This document shows positions 1 through 11,087 of a stretch of 64,000 nucleotides of DNA, in pieces. How positions within the stretch are numbered: the stretch's first letter is position 1; each line of letters opens with the position of its first letter. A program made the position numbers and the translations under genes. Source of the DNA: Aurelia coerulea (Eukaryota > Cnidaria > Scyphozoa > Semaeostomeae > Ulmaridae). The notes under the pieces were generated by a model. The model was given only the letters and a program-made list of their open reading frames with translations, had not been told where the DNA came from and did no database searches. The stretch covers positions 17,307,484-17,371,483 of the forward strand of contig CM076951.1 in the NCBI GenBank assembly GCA_039566865.1. Reading direction: 5' to 3'.

Positions 1-557
1 ACGTGCATAGTTTATTTTGGCACACCCGGTATTTCAACGACAGGATGGATGAATCTGAGTTATATCTACAAAAAGAGAGTCGCAACATTTATGCATGACT
101 GCTATTATAAAACTACTGATCCCCGCTTAGCAAATCTTTTTGAGAAAGACACCAGTAGAAGCACATAAAATAACAAACTGAAAGTGATACGACCAAACAA
201 AGAGGTAGGAAGATTGTCCCTACGATACAGAGGACCAACTGTATGGAACTTTCTACCAAATGATTTAAAGACAATAGAAAGCCGGGAAATGTTCAAATAT
301 ACGCTGAAAAGACTCTCAAGACATCCAAATTCGATCTCATTTACCAAAGGGACAACTTTTAATCACAACAAGGGGAAAGATTTTATATACTTTTAATCAA
401 CTTTTATTTTATTTATTTTCACGCAGATTTATTTCATCTTGAATTACATTTAAAAATTGTTAATAAGTAGGTAGAGCAGGCCCACATCAGCAGTAATGCT
501 GCCCTTCCCTGGCCTACTTCAACAAATAAAGATGTATGTATGTATGTATGCATATCA
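1..557 (+). pseudogene. 3' end of a truncated non-LTR retrotransposon
   Basis: From about position 61 to 396 one frame encodes a reverse-transcriptase C-terminal tail of the kind ending in RGPTVWNFLPNDLK, typical of ORF2 in animal non-LTR elements. It is interrupted by TAA at 166-168 and ends at the TAA at 394-396. The 3' UTR follows and closes with AATAAAG and a short (ATGT)n run at about 528-553, the usual tail of such elements. The right edge abuts a Gypsy reverse-transcriptase gene on the other strand, so the tail marks where this element inserted. The 5' part lies outside the window. Family assignment below non-LTR level is not possible. Confidence 0.7.
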
Positions 558-1605
558 ACACAAATTCTAATTAACTTATTGTCCTTCTTTGGCACTGCAA
601 CTATTTGGGATATCCAAGGGGTTGGTTGCCCCTCTGGCACTCTCTCTATTATTCCTTGTGCTTCCAGACCTAACAACTCTTCTTCTACTTGCTTTCTGAT
701 GTGAACTGGTATGCGTCTGGTATTTTGAACAACTGGAGTTACATTTTCATCAATGTTCAATCTAATTTGAACTCTATCTAACGTTCCTATTCCTCTAAAA
801 ATTTCTTTATTTGCAAGTAAAGCAGCATCAACTGATTTATCATGGGTAGATCTGATAGGAATCCATGAGCTGGTGGAAGCAATTTGTGGTTTCAAATTTT
901 TATCTTTCACTTTTGAAACCATTGGATTGATGTGAAATGTAACAAGACCAAGTTCTTTCGATGTCTCTGAACCTAATTGTGAACCAGAGTTCCCTTCTGT
1001 GACATAAAATGTGGCTACAGTAATGCGCTTTTTGGTCTCCACAGTGGCTTGGAATTTTCCTAATAATTTCACAGGGCTGTTGCTGTTGTATGGGTACACT
1101 TTAACTGTTGTTTTCTCTAATTTAGGATCTGATGGTATCTGACTAAATGTTTCTTCATCAAGGCTCCAGTACTGAGGCTCCAGTATCCACAAGTAAATCA
1201 CATTGTAATCACTGATTTTGGCAGTAACAGTGTTACCAGGTTCTTCCTTCTGTTTCACAGCTTAGATGTAATCAAAATCTGAACCAGAATCACTTTGTGC
1301 TTCATCCACTGATTTTGTTATAATTGGCCTAACATGTCTTTTGAAAGGCTGTGTTTTCCTTGGCTCTCATTGAGTTTTGCTCATACAATACTTTGCAAAG
1401 TGGTTCTTTTTCCCATATTTATGACATATCTTACCAGCTGCTGGACTGGTCTGGTTTTTATGAGGGTAAGATCCTCCACACTGATGAAATTTCTTTGTTT
1501 GTACATGTCCTTTCTTGTGCTGACTGTGTATTACACGATGCACTTCTTGCTTTATTTCAGTGTTACCTTCAATGCTACTTGCTTTTTTTTCTTTTCTTTT
1601 TTATC
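558..1605 (-). pseudogene. Gypsy (Ty3-like) LTR retrotransposon: nucleocapsid, protease and start of RT
   Basis: Read on the minus strand from about 1605 to 558. First comes a Gag zinc-knuckle block with CGGSYPHKN and CHKYGKKNHFAKYC; one expected knuckle Cys reads Tyr. A retropepsin region follows, with LDEETFSQ, VYPYNSNSPVKLLGKF and TFYVTEGNSG. Then comes the N-terminal part of RT (RRIPVHIRKQVEEELLGLEA, then TPWISQIVAVPKKD and IRICVDM), which stops where the (ATGT)n tail of the neighbouring non-LTR element begins. The protease active site DTGAS is present at 1173-1187 but in a shifted frame, so the copy has frameshifts. A stop separates Gag from Pol near 1261. The 5' part of Gag continues at 4379-4850, beyond an inserted non-LTR element. 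Confidence 0.85.
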
Positions 1606-1644
1606 AATCTAAAACTTAAAAACAAAAAGTTAATGCAAGTTACT

Positions 1645-1701
1645 GTGGCATTTGCAGTGAGGAAAGACGCATGGTCACCGGGTCCTCACTACAAATGCCA
1701 C
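1645..1701. repeat. Stem-loop in the 3' UTR of the non-LTR element
   Basis: GTGGCATTTGCAGTGAGGA at 1645-1663 pairs with TCCTCACTACAAATGCCAC at 1683-1701, a 19-bp stem with one mismatch and a 19-base loop. It lies near the 3' end of the minus-strand element, where a template-recognition hairpin would be expected for target-primed reverse transcription. That role is inference. Confidence 0.55.
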
Positions 1702-2061
1702 TTTTCTGCCAATTTTCTAAGTAATATCAACAATAAATTAATAATAGAACACAAAAAACAAAAAAATAAGATACATATGCACACTAAATCAGGACAAAGT
1801 AAAGGCCAAGGCAAAACTGAAGTACCCCCAAAACCCGCACAAACAGCCCACCACCCACCAAACCACAACCACGAGCGCACCGGCAGGGAGAATGGTTCAA
1901 TGGTTCAGGGATCCAACCCCGAGGGGAAAAAGACTTTCCAATTTATCCTAGACTCCCCCCAACCGATGCACCCGCAGCAGCAGTGCGATGAGCAGAGCAA
2001 ATTCCGGGAGCACTTCAGTCAAAAAGAAAAAAAAGGTTAGGCTGCTGTTTTTCCAGAAAGT

Positions 2062-4371
2062 TTAATTAAACCGTCCAGAAGTTTTGATGAAAGAAATAGT
2101 TGCTTATATGATGATTCTGTTTGCAAAGGTGCTTTCATTTGGGTTCCCATATAATAACAAATGACAAAGATCCTTTGAGTTCTTGCTAGCAACATCATAT
2201 CCAGCATCTGAGACTTGACCAAGGAGATCTTGGCGCTGAGCTGTAAACTGGGGGCAGTGCAGGAGGTAATGCTCATTATCTTCCTTTCCTGTACCACAAA
2301 TACAAATTGGACTCAAGCAGTCAAAATTATGCCCAAATCTATTTTCATTTAGAGGACTAAAGTTAACTCGAAGCCTTGTTAATAGCTTGATACCCAAAAT
2401 ATCATAGATGTTATAAACCGGGTTTTTCTCGGGTTTGATGATTCGAAGCAATTTGCTCTTGAAAACTGCAAGAGAAGGAGAATCTTGTACAGTTTTGTCT
2501 AACAGGTTCCACTCAAATATTGTGTTATGGAAATAAGAGCTGAAGAAGCGCATAGTTCTACCTACATTTTGCTCATAACAACGCGGGTTTCTTAAATTAT
2601 ACTCAACCGAGCGCTGTTCGGGTATCTTATTGAAAAGGTAATCTGGACTTTTGGATGTGGTTAATGAAAAGAAATGACATAATCTTCGGCACCACCTTCG
2701 GTCATACAGTGTTTCCCATCCGAGCTCTTCAAGTAGCCTTCGCCTACTTGTACCTACCCACGCTCCAGTAACAGCTAGTGCTGCTTTATATTGAGTCTGT
2801 TCTAGTTGTTGCGTAAGGTTCAGCTGCATATCAGGGTCATATTTATGGTAAATTATGTCTCCATAGTCTAAGTGAGGTCTCACATAAAGCTTATAGGTTT
2901 GATCAAGGACCTCTCTTGACACATATTTAGAAAGGTATTTTATCAAACCAATTCCTCTCCGTGCTTTCAAGATTTCCTCTCGAATATGACTTTTAAAATT
3001 TAGCTTTGAGTCAAGAGTAACCCCAAGGTGCTTGTGCTCCAATTTTGATGCAATGACCTCCTCTCCCAATTGAAGACCAGGGTGCATTGGCCTATTCCTT
3101 TTACAAGAAAATATGACCTCCTCTGTCTTGTCAGCGTTAAACTGCATTTTCCATTGCCATGCCCATAAGCTAATTTTTGCCAAATCTCTGTTTAAGTCGA
3201 GTGCAGCTACATTTCCATTCTGAACAGTAGTAAACAATGACATGTCATCAGCAAATAACTTAATACCACATTAAACATTGTGGGTAATATCATTAATGTA
3301 GATCAAGAACAACAATGGTCCAATAATTGATCGCTGTGGTACACCTGCGGAAATTGTATCCCACCTTGAACATTGCCCATTTAGCACTACCCGTTGCTTA
3401 CGATCTGACAAAAAACTTTTAACAATCCGAAAAACATTTCCATGTAAGCCATTGGATTCCAACTTGTAAATGAGACCCTCATGCCAGACCCTGTCAAATG
3501 CCTTTGAAAGGTCAAGGGAGATGGCACGTGTTTCTTTACTAGGAGTTTCATCAAAGGCTCTATAAATATTTTGAGTGATGAGCAGTAACTGATTGATAGT
3601 TGAATCACCGGGACGAAACCCTGATTGATGAGGTGATATAAGACCATTTATACTGAGATGCTCGTAGATGGCATCAAATAATAGCTTTTCAAAAAACTTT
3701 CCAAAAATTGGAAGTAGGGAAATTGGGCGATAGTTTTTCTTGTTCTGTTTGCAGCCCTTTTTATGCACAGGAATTATATTTGCTTTCGTCCATTGAGAAG
3801 GGTAAATTCCTGTTTCAAGGCATCTTTCAAAAATGCAACACAGAGGATCTACTATCGAATTGTCACATATTTTGATCATGGCAACAGAAATTCCGTCACA
3901 TCCATGTGCCTTTTTAGAATCTAGAGAACGAATGATTCGAAGCACCTTTTCCCTGTTTATATCTATATTTAATAAGGGTGGTGGAAACTGCAGAATAAAT
4001 GTAGGGATAGTACTACCAGTTTCTATCTCCCTGCATTGAGCAACAAAGAACTCATTGAAAATATTTGCTTTTGCTTCTACATTGGTAATAAATAAGCCAT
4101 TTTCAATAAGAGGGGGTATGTTAGAAACTTTCTTTTTATTGAGAAGTCTGTTGAATAAGGTCCAATTTGATTTAGACCCAGTTACGTTATTTGATAACTT
4201 TCTGCCAAGTCCGAGATAATAGTCATTTTTAGCATTGGTAATCATTTTTGATGTTATGTTTTGGACATTTTTAACAGAGTTCCAGTCTTCTTGCTTTCTA
4301 CCACGTCTAACAAATTTAGCATATGTTCTGTGTACTTGCTTGCTGTGTACTTGTTTCATCTCTTTGGCCAT
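2062..4371 (-). pseudogene. Non-LTR reverse transcriptase (ORF2), two in-frame stops
   Basis: One continuous minus-strand frame of about 770 codons. RT fingers and palm come first: KKNYRPISLLPIFGKFFEKL, HQSGFRPGDSTINQL, LDLSKAFDRVWHEGL, and AGVPQRSIIGPLLFLIYIND, where canonical PQGS reads PQRS. The catalytic FADD lies at about 3241-3252. The thumb and C-terminal domain follow, with HKHLGVTLDSKLNF, LYVRPHLDYGD and the end zinc-like motif DNEHYLLHCPQF. TAA at 3271-3273 falls just before FADD and TAA at 2104-2106 falls 14 codons before the natural end. Both are single-codon lesions in an otherwise open frame. The layout is collinear with the ORF at 7584-11087, so both belong to one clade (CR1/Jockey-like by appearance). 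It is a dead copy. Confidence 0.85.
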
Positions 4372-4378
4372 CTAATAA

Positions 4379-4850
4379 ATCTATTCCCAAAGTCACAACG
4401 TGAGGCTAAGTTCTGTAATCGAACATGGAATTGACCTAAAGTCTCATTTGGCTCTTGTCTGGCCTGGTGAAATAAATATGTTTCATGAAGCAAGTTCTTC
4501 TGTGGCTAAAAATGTCCCGTGAGCTTTTCTAACGCTGTTTTGTAATCATCTCCATTATCTGAGATTGTATTCAGGATATCTGCAACGGGTTCTCCAGCCA
4601 AATAAATCAACAAGGCTCTTTTTCTTTTATCATCTTTGATATCAGCAGCGACATCCTCTCTTTTCAAATGTAGAGAAATCCTATTTCTTCAATAATCTTT
4701 TGACAGAACTGGAGCATAGCTGGGACTGTGAAAATTTGTTCAGAATAGGGGCGTTGTAAGCTAGCACAGGCTGTCAGATGCTTAATTGTGGCATCTATCC
4801 TATCAAAAGCCGATTTGCCATGGCCAATGTCCAGTTAGCTTGTAAACCAA
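4379..4850 (-). pseudogene. Gypsy gag (capsid part)
   Basis: On the minus strand this reads as a Ty3/Gypsy Gag capsid region: KRKRALLIYLAGEPVADIL, then DDYKTALEKLTGHF, a TAG stop, and LLHETYLFHQARQEPNETLG followed by QFHVRLQNLASRCDFGN. These blocks are characteristic of Gag capsid proteins of invertebrate Gypsy elements. The frame stops where the inserted non-LTR element begins (about 4378) and resumes with the zinc-knuckle block at about 1600. Upstream (4690-4850) the frame is broken and only weakly coding. No LTR is recognisable nearby, so the 5' end is lost or too diverged. Confidence 0.75.
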
Positions 4851-5245
4851 AATCGGCCTTATGTAGACACAAATTAAGCATGTTTTTTGTAATTCTTATA
4901 TTGCCCTGCACAGCCATCTGAAAAGTATTCAATGCTATTGATTTGTGGTAACTTTGCTTTAATCATTAGTGTTAGCTCTCTTTGCAGTTCATATACTAAG
5001 TTTGTATCATGATCATTGTCATCTGAAATGAAGCAGTATGATTGGCGAAGAAGCTTGCCATTTTGCTTATAGTAAAGGACTATGGGATGGAGGATGCAGT
5101 ATTGTTTGCTCCAATGAAAAAATTGACTTTCATCTTGAACTACAAAGGTGTAATTTTCTGCAAAATCACCAAGAACAATTACAGAATATTCGCAAAAAAA
5201 TTCTCTTTCCTACTTGTCAAGTAACTAAATTCAAGTTTAGTATGA
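4851..5245. other. No gene seen
   Basis: AT-rich sequence with only short open frames and no recognisable motif. It may be decayed 5' sequence of the Gypsy element. Confidence 0.4.
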
Positions 5246-5553
5246 ATCTTGATTCCAGGATCTAGAATTAGTGTGACTCTTCAATTTTGGATCTTAAAAT
5301 AGTGTGAATCTTGAATTCCGGATCTAGATTTAGCGTGAATCTTGAATTCCGGATCTAGAATTAGTGTGAATCTTGAATTCGGGATCTTGAATTAGTGTGA
5401 ATCTTGAATTATGGATCTTGAATTAGTGTGAATCTTGAATTCCGAATCTTGAATTAGTGTGAATCTTCAATTCCGGATCTAGAATTAGTGTAAATCTTTT
5501 TAATTCTGGATCTAGAATTAGTATGAATGTTGAATCTTGGATCTTGAATTAGT
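5246..5553. repeat. Minisatellite, ~31-bp unit, about 10 copies
   Basis: Imperfect tandem repeats of a 31-bp unit that contains CTTGAATTCCGGATCTAGAA followed by TTAGTGTGAAT. Copies vary between GGATCTAGAATTAG and GGATCTTGAATTAG, and one copy has a 3-base insertion. Units are head-to-tail with no coding frame running through them. Confidence 0.9.
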
Positions 5554-5770
5554 GACTCCCTCTTGGGCTTGATGATTCTCTGTCAGTCATGTGCATCCTG
5601 TTCGTATTTGGCTCCAGATCGGCCTCCGGTTCTCCTTGATGATGTTCTTCATAGCAAAACCTACAATAACTGACTGCCTTGGAGACCATCCAACCCTCTG
5701 TCTCTTCATTATGCTCAAAACGCGAGCACTTCAAACATATAGGCGTCTCACAACCGATACTTCATCAAAA
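5549..5770 (-). other. Short cysteine-rich coding-like segment
   Basis: On the minus strand one frame from about 5770 to 5549 reads with Cys and His spaced like a small zinc-binding module: CETPICLKC, then VSYCRFCYEEHH. It is bounded upstream by stops and downstream by the minisatellite. It could be a decayed transposase exon or a host exon. I do not recognise a family. The Cys-His spacing is the only reason to list it. Confidence 0.25.
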
Positions 5771-5829
5771 CTAGGCAGGAAACACACAGACATTCCTCAA
5801 CTACCTTGACAGACGCCCTCTTTGAAGTT

Positions 5830-6528
5830 GTGCTACGCGGGTTTTGGGTCACCTGAGCACATGAAAAACAATAGATTTACACCATATTTCATTAACATAA
5901 TTTATGTATTTGATTCAACACTTGAAAAGTATGGCATCTGAATCACTGCTGTGCTTACGTTACAACGGGATCGGTGAAATGTATTGATTTGGGTCAACTC
6001 AGTATTAAACCCAACCCAGTAATAAATTCAGTAGCTATTTGATTCAGATGCTGTACTTTTCTTGTAGTTAATTGAAGGCATTATATACGGCAGGTGAAAA
6101 ATACACCGTCTGAACCGGGCCTTAGGGAGTACTCGTATCTTGAACCAGAACTATAATCAATAATTATGTAGTGTTGTGTTAACTGTAAACAAGTCCAATT
6201 ACCACCAACTCTCAAGATTTTCCGCAAGAAATAGGAGTTGCCAGCCGGTGATTTCCATTTTACCTTCCACCGAAAAGAATCATTTGTTTTCTTCAGCATG
6301 AACACCATGGAGATAGGAAATTTGTCCATGATGAGCAATGAAAACGGGTGGAAACCTTTTTAACTGATGAAAAGCACTGTAAAATGTTAGTAAATTCACA
6401 AAACATAGAAAAAATCTTTAAATCTACTCTTGACGTCATCTCATGTAATAAAAACAGCAGAAAATGGTAGTATCATATGAGGAAATATTGATATTCTGTT
6501 CTCTCTTGAGGGTGATGACCCTCCGGTG
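5830..6528. other. No gene; contains a fragment shared with 31.6 kb
   Basis: No convincing gene. About 40 bases near 6266-6305 (AAGAATCATTTGTTTTCTTC and flanks) recur near 31,622-31,660, so this stretch includes a dispersed repeat. Confidence 0.4.
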
Positions 6529-7403
6529 TTAACCCTATCCAGACTAGGCTTTTTGAAACTTTGGGGAGACTAGGGGGGGGGGCACAAAGTGCCCCCCTGG
6601 TTTTTCATAGAATCATAAGTGCTAGAGACTTGAAACTTGGCACAAGTAACAAACATGATAAGGCAAACAAGATGATGTGATTTGTTTTTGTTTATGTCAC
6701 GTGATTAAGTGCTGACGTCAGCAAATGTTGCTAATTTGGGTGTAAAACCACATGTACTTTGTCACGTTGTATCTCCAAATTGATAAAACATATCGATGTG
6801 ACATTTGAAACATAGAGGGATTATATCCTTGTAATTCTTATTTTGAAATTGTTGCTTTGTAACGCTAATATTTTTGCTGATGTCAGCATTTATTTCTTTT
6901 ATACGAAAAAAAGAGCGATTTTTGTCCAAAATTTATTATAAATTACTTTTAAAAATAGCAAAAAATGCTAAATATACATAAAAATACCTGCTGCATCATA
7001 TTATGTCACTCATTTTTCTAAAAATGAACCATAACATGGTTTTTCGTCAGTACGCATGCGCAACAACCAATTGTTGATGACGTCATCAAAAATCAATAAA
7101 CTATATATCAAATGAAAGCTTATTTCAAGACGAGCTCAAAAATGTTTGTCTCATTGTCATAGAGCCAGTGGTTCCAAAGCTATGATTTAAACGGTAATTT
7201 TTTTGCGGAGCACTCAATTTAAAGTCATGTGTTGACCCCTGGAATCAGTGTCAAAATTTTTGAAATAGACATGAAAAGATGTCTCATAGATAGAAACTAA
7301 AAGTCACAAAAAAGCTAGACTATTGAAGAGATACTCGATGAGCTGTGTGAACAAGTTTACTAGGGGGGGCACTTTGTGCCCCCCCTAGTCTGGATAGGGT
7401 TAA
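6529..7403. mobile_element. piggyBac-like MITE with TTAA target duplications
   Basis: TTAA at 6529-6532 and 7400-7403 flank an 867-bp element. Its ends are perfect inverted copies, CCCTATCCAGACTAGG at the left and its reverse complement at the right. Further in, both ends carry a G/C-rich palindrome with GCACAAAGTGC or GCACTTTGTGC. TTAA target sites plus CCCT termini are the hallmark of piggyBac superfamily elements. There is no transposase gene, so it is non-autonomous. The interior is AT-rich with several TGACGTCA-like motifs. Confidence 0.8.
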
Positions 7404-7583
7404 GGGTCCTATCACACATTGGTACTTAATGGTCCTAGGATCCTAGGGTCTGGTTTTTACTGTATGCCAAATATTGCTGACATTGCAATCTCAATCGCTG
7501 CTCTACCCTTAGCACTATTAATACAATTTTTTGCAGTGCATTCTTTGGCATTACAGTTATGTTTCCTGCCTTTGTTCGCCCGT

Positions 7584-10500
7584 ATGCATCATTTTGCGAA
7601 GATAGTAATTTACGCGACGTTTGAGCTCCTTAAGCGAATCCCGCTCGGTATCATTTGTCTTGTTCGATATAAGCATTTAGCTATCAAGCACTTTCTTTTC
7701 CTGTATACCTATTTTTATATTGGGTGTATAACATGCAACACACTTCATATGCAGTGGCTGGTTTTCAGAACAATTCTGCTCAGTGGTGATGTAGAGACAA
7801 ACCCTGGCCCCGAGACACTAGATTTTTGTACTTGGAATTTAAATAGCATTGCTGCGTATGACTTTTTAAGAGTTTCCCTTATAGAGGCATACAACTCGGT
7901 GTATAATTATGACTTAATTGGGATTGTAGAAACTCACCTTGATAGCACCGTTGACGAAGATAAACTGGCACTAAATGGCTACACGTTTGTCAAAAACAAC
8001 CATCCGCCAAATGTGAAAAGAGGCGGTGTTGGGTTATACATCAAGGATTCCCTTCCCTCAAAAAGACGTTCTGACCTGGTGACCCTCCCCGAGTGTATTG
8101 TGTATGAGATCCAATTAAATAGGAAAAAGTACTTTTTTGCTGTAATATATAGAAGTCCAAGTCAGGACCAGAGTGAATTTGATAACTTCACGATCAATTT
8201 TGAGCTGATGCTATCCAAAATGCATGCTGAAAATCCGTTTTCCGTTATAATTACTGGTGATTTCAACTGTAGATCAACCCAATGGTGGGAAAATGATATT
8301 GAAAATAACGAGGGAGGAGTATTTGAGCCAATAACAGCAGACATTGGTCTTTATCAGCTGATTTCCGAACCAACGCACTTAATAGGAAATTCCAAATCTT
8401 GCATTGACCTCATTTTTACTGATCAACCAAACCTCTTTATCGAGTCTGGTGTTCATACGTCATTACATGAGCAGTGTCATCATCAAATTATTTAAGGAAA
8501 ACTTTCTGTTTCAAATGTAGCACTACCTCCTTATACCCGCAGGATTTGGCATTATGATGAAGCAGACTTCGTTTCTATTATGAAAAGCATCGAAATGTTT
8601 AACTGGTGCGAGCATCTTGACAAAGTTACATGCCCTAATGAACAGGTGAAATTACTAAACGAAGTCCTTTTGAACATTTATTCTAACTTCATTCCCAACC
8701 AAGTTAAAACGATTAAACCTCGCCAAGCACCCTGGATAACACAAGCTGTCAAAAAATTCCTAAGGAAAAAGAATCATGCTTATAAAAACTTCGTGAGGAA
8801 CGGCCAGCCAGATGACAAGCTTGAGGGAATCAAAAGTATGATATCGGAAGGTGCAAAAATGATTGAGAATGCCAAACAAAATTACCTTCTTAAAACAGGG
8901 CAAACTTTAGCAAATCCTAGGACCACTAGCAAAACGTACTGGTCTTTGATCAATACAGTTCTTAATAAGGCGAAGATTCCTATAATACCACCCCTGTTAG
9001 AGAATGGGTTATTCATAACTGATTTTACTGAAAAAGCTCAGCTATTTAATGACTATTTCATTCTCCAATGCATGACAATAAAAGACACAGGTAGTGAAAT
9101 TCCTCTTGAAACCCCAGGAAATTCTACTTCGATAAGTGATTTTTGCATCTCTGAGGAAAAAATACTGGAAATCATAAGATCACTTAATCCTAACAAAGCA
9201 CATGGCTGGGATGAAATTTCTATAAGAATGATAAAACTAAGCGATGTTTCATTAGTTACTCCTCTTAAGATCATATTCACAAACTGTCTGAACCGTGGCG
9301 TATTTCCCGAAACTTGGAAGTGTGCAAATGTAGTCCCGGTTCACAAGAAAAATGAAAAAAATGTAAAGAGTAACTACCGTCCTATTTCTCTGCTACCAAT
9401 TTTTGGGAAGATGCTTGAAAAACTTATGTATAATTCCCTTTACTCGCATCTTGTTTCGTGTGACTTACTTAATCCCAATCAATCTGGTTTTCGTCCGGGT
9501 GACTCAACAGTCAACCAATTAATTTCAATAACGCATACAATATTCACAGCATTTGACTGTAATCCTCCTCTTGATGTTCGTTCCGTGTATCTTGATATTT
9601 CTAAAGCATTTGACAGGGTATGGCATGATGGTCTTATTTATAAATTAAAACGATGTGGTGTCTCAGGACAACTTCTTTGGCTTATCCAGAGTTTTCTTAA
9701 GGATCGAAAGCAGCGAACAGTTTTGAACGGACAATGTTCTAATTGGGGAGATATTTTAGCAGGAGTGCCTCAGGGTTCTATATTAGGACCATTGTTTTTC
9801 CTTGTATACATCAAGGACCTCACCTCTGACTTGAAATGTAACGTCAAGCTTTTTGCCGACGATACATCCTTGTTTACGGTTGTTCAAGAACCTAATGCAG
9901 CTGCCGAGGATATGAACCATGACCTGGCGTTGATAAATCAGTGGGCCCATGATTGGAGGATGTCATTTAATCCCGATCCGCAAAAACAAGCTGTCGAACT
10001 ACTACTTTCAAAGAGAAGTAATGAAATAGATCATCCGATGATCTTCTTCAATAATATACCTGTAAAAAAAGTGAATGAGCATAAACATTTAGGTATAATC
10101 CTCGACTCAAAGCTCTCCTTCTCAGCACATGTTAAATCAGCTATCTCTAAAACGAGAAAAGGCATTGGTCTGCTAAAGTATCTCTCCAAATATCTGCCAA
10201 GGCATACCCTGAACGAATTATATAAACTTTATGTGCGACCGCACCTGGACTATGGGGATGTTATCTATCACATTCCAGCAAAAGTTTGTGAATTCAGTCA
10301 AAACATCATTTTACCACATCTAATGGAAAAACTAGAGTCTGTTCAGTATTCTGCTGCTCTTGCTGTAACAGGAACATGGAGGGGAACATCGCGCGAGAAG
10401 CTGTACACAGAGCTTGGCTGGGAATCATTAAGTTCCCGCAGGTGGAGTAGACGCCTGACTTTGTTCTATAAGATTCTGAATAATATTACCCCCTTGTACA

Positions 10501-11087
10501 CAAAGGAGCCAATCCCACCACTTCATCAGTCGAACTACTCCCTTCGCAACCAGGATGCTATTGGGCGAATAAGGGCAAGAACAGAAAAATTTAAATCTAG
10601 CTTCTATCCAGACTGTATGTCTGAATGGAATAAACTTGACCCTGAAATCAGGCTAGCACCGTCCGTTGCTGTTTTTAAGACAAAGCTTCTATCAATAATT
10701 CGCCCCCCTGCAAAATCCTTCTTTGGTATTCATAACCCGATAGGCCTATCACATCTTTCCCAAATAAGGGTCGGTCTCAGCAAACTAAATTTCCACAAAT
10801 TCAAGCACAATTTCAGGGACACCGTAAACCCAATGTGCCCGACGAATGACGGTATTGAGGACACGGAGCACTTTCTGTTGCTTTGCCCTTCATTTGATAT
10901 TCAACGACGATATCTTCTCGCTGGAGTTTCTGTTGCATTACGACCATTTGTTGAAATCAACAGCCTTTCTAACAACGTTCTTGTACAACTTTTGTTATAT
11001 GGTGATAAAGACCTTTCAAGTGACGTTAATAAAGGTATACTCGAACTGACTTTAGAGTTCATCCACAAAACAGGTCGGTTTGTATAA
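7584..11087 (+). pseudogene. Non-LTR ORF: hydrophobic leader, 2A, APE endonuclease, reverse transcriptase
   Basis: Start chosen at ATG 7584, the first Met inside the element. A hydrophobic ~67-residue leader precedes the 2A motif GDVETNPGP (7785-7811). The APE-type endonuclease follows: WNLNS, GIVETHL, VIYRSPSQ, GDFNCRS and PTHLIG with SCIDLIF. TAA at 8493-8495 interrupts the frame right after HHQII, where relatives usually have a Tyr or similar residue; the same frame then stays open to 11087. The RT has NYRPISLLPIFGKMLEKL, QSGFRPGDS, LDISKAFDRVWHDGL, AGVPQGSILGPLFFLVYI, FADD (about 9852-9863) and HKHLGIILDSKLSF. It ends with EDTEHFLLLCPSF. Apart from one nonsense codon the reading frame is intact. 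It is collinear with the broken ORF at 2062-4371. Confidence 0.88.
7785..7811 (+). other. 2A-like ribosome-skipping motif
   Basis: The nine codons read G-D-V-E-T-N-P-G-P, matching the canonical D-V/I-E-x-N-P-G-P of 2A peptides. The motif sits between the hydrophobic leader and the endonuclease. In characterised 2A sequences, skipping occurs between the final Gly and Pro, which here would release the leader from the endonuclease-RT protein. 2A motifs are known from APE-type non-LTR elements of marine invertebrates. Activity here is inferred from the motif only. Confidence 0.85.

Larger units (their letters stand above)
1612..4378 (-). mobile_element. Non-LTR retrotransposon inserted in Gypsy gag
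   Basis: A 5'-truncated minus-strand non-LTR element separates the two halves of the Gypsy gag gene. It contains an RT-bearing ORF2 (2062-4371) and about 450 bp of 3' UTR (about 1612-2061). The UTR carries a stem-loop at 1645-1701 and no obvious poly-A. Possible short duplicated flanks of the TTAGAT type can be seen at about 1608-1614 and 4369-4376, but they are too short to be sure. The 5' end falls within the RT N-terminal region and the endonuclease domain is missing, as is common for incomplete reverse transcription. Confidence 0.75.

Noticed and set aside
1351..2040. 229-codon plus-strand open frame
   Set aside because: It runs antisense through Gypsy gag and the non-LTR 3' UTR, is low-complexity in composition and has no motif.
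5246..5553. CRISPR array
   Set aside because: Units are head-to-tail without unique spacers, and the genome is eukaryotic.
7419..7583. Extending the non-LTR ORF N-terminus to position 7,419 or 7,464
   Set aside because: The 11-bp target duplication ends at 7,483, so those codons are host sequence read through in frame.
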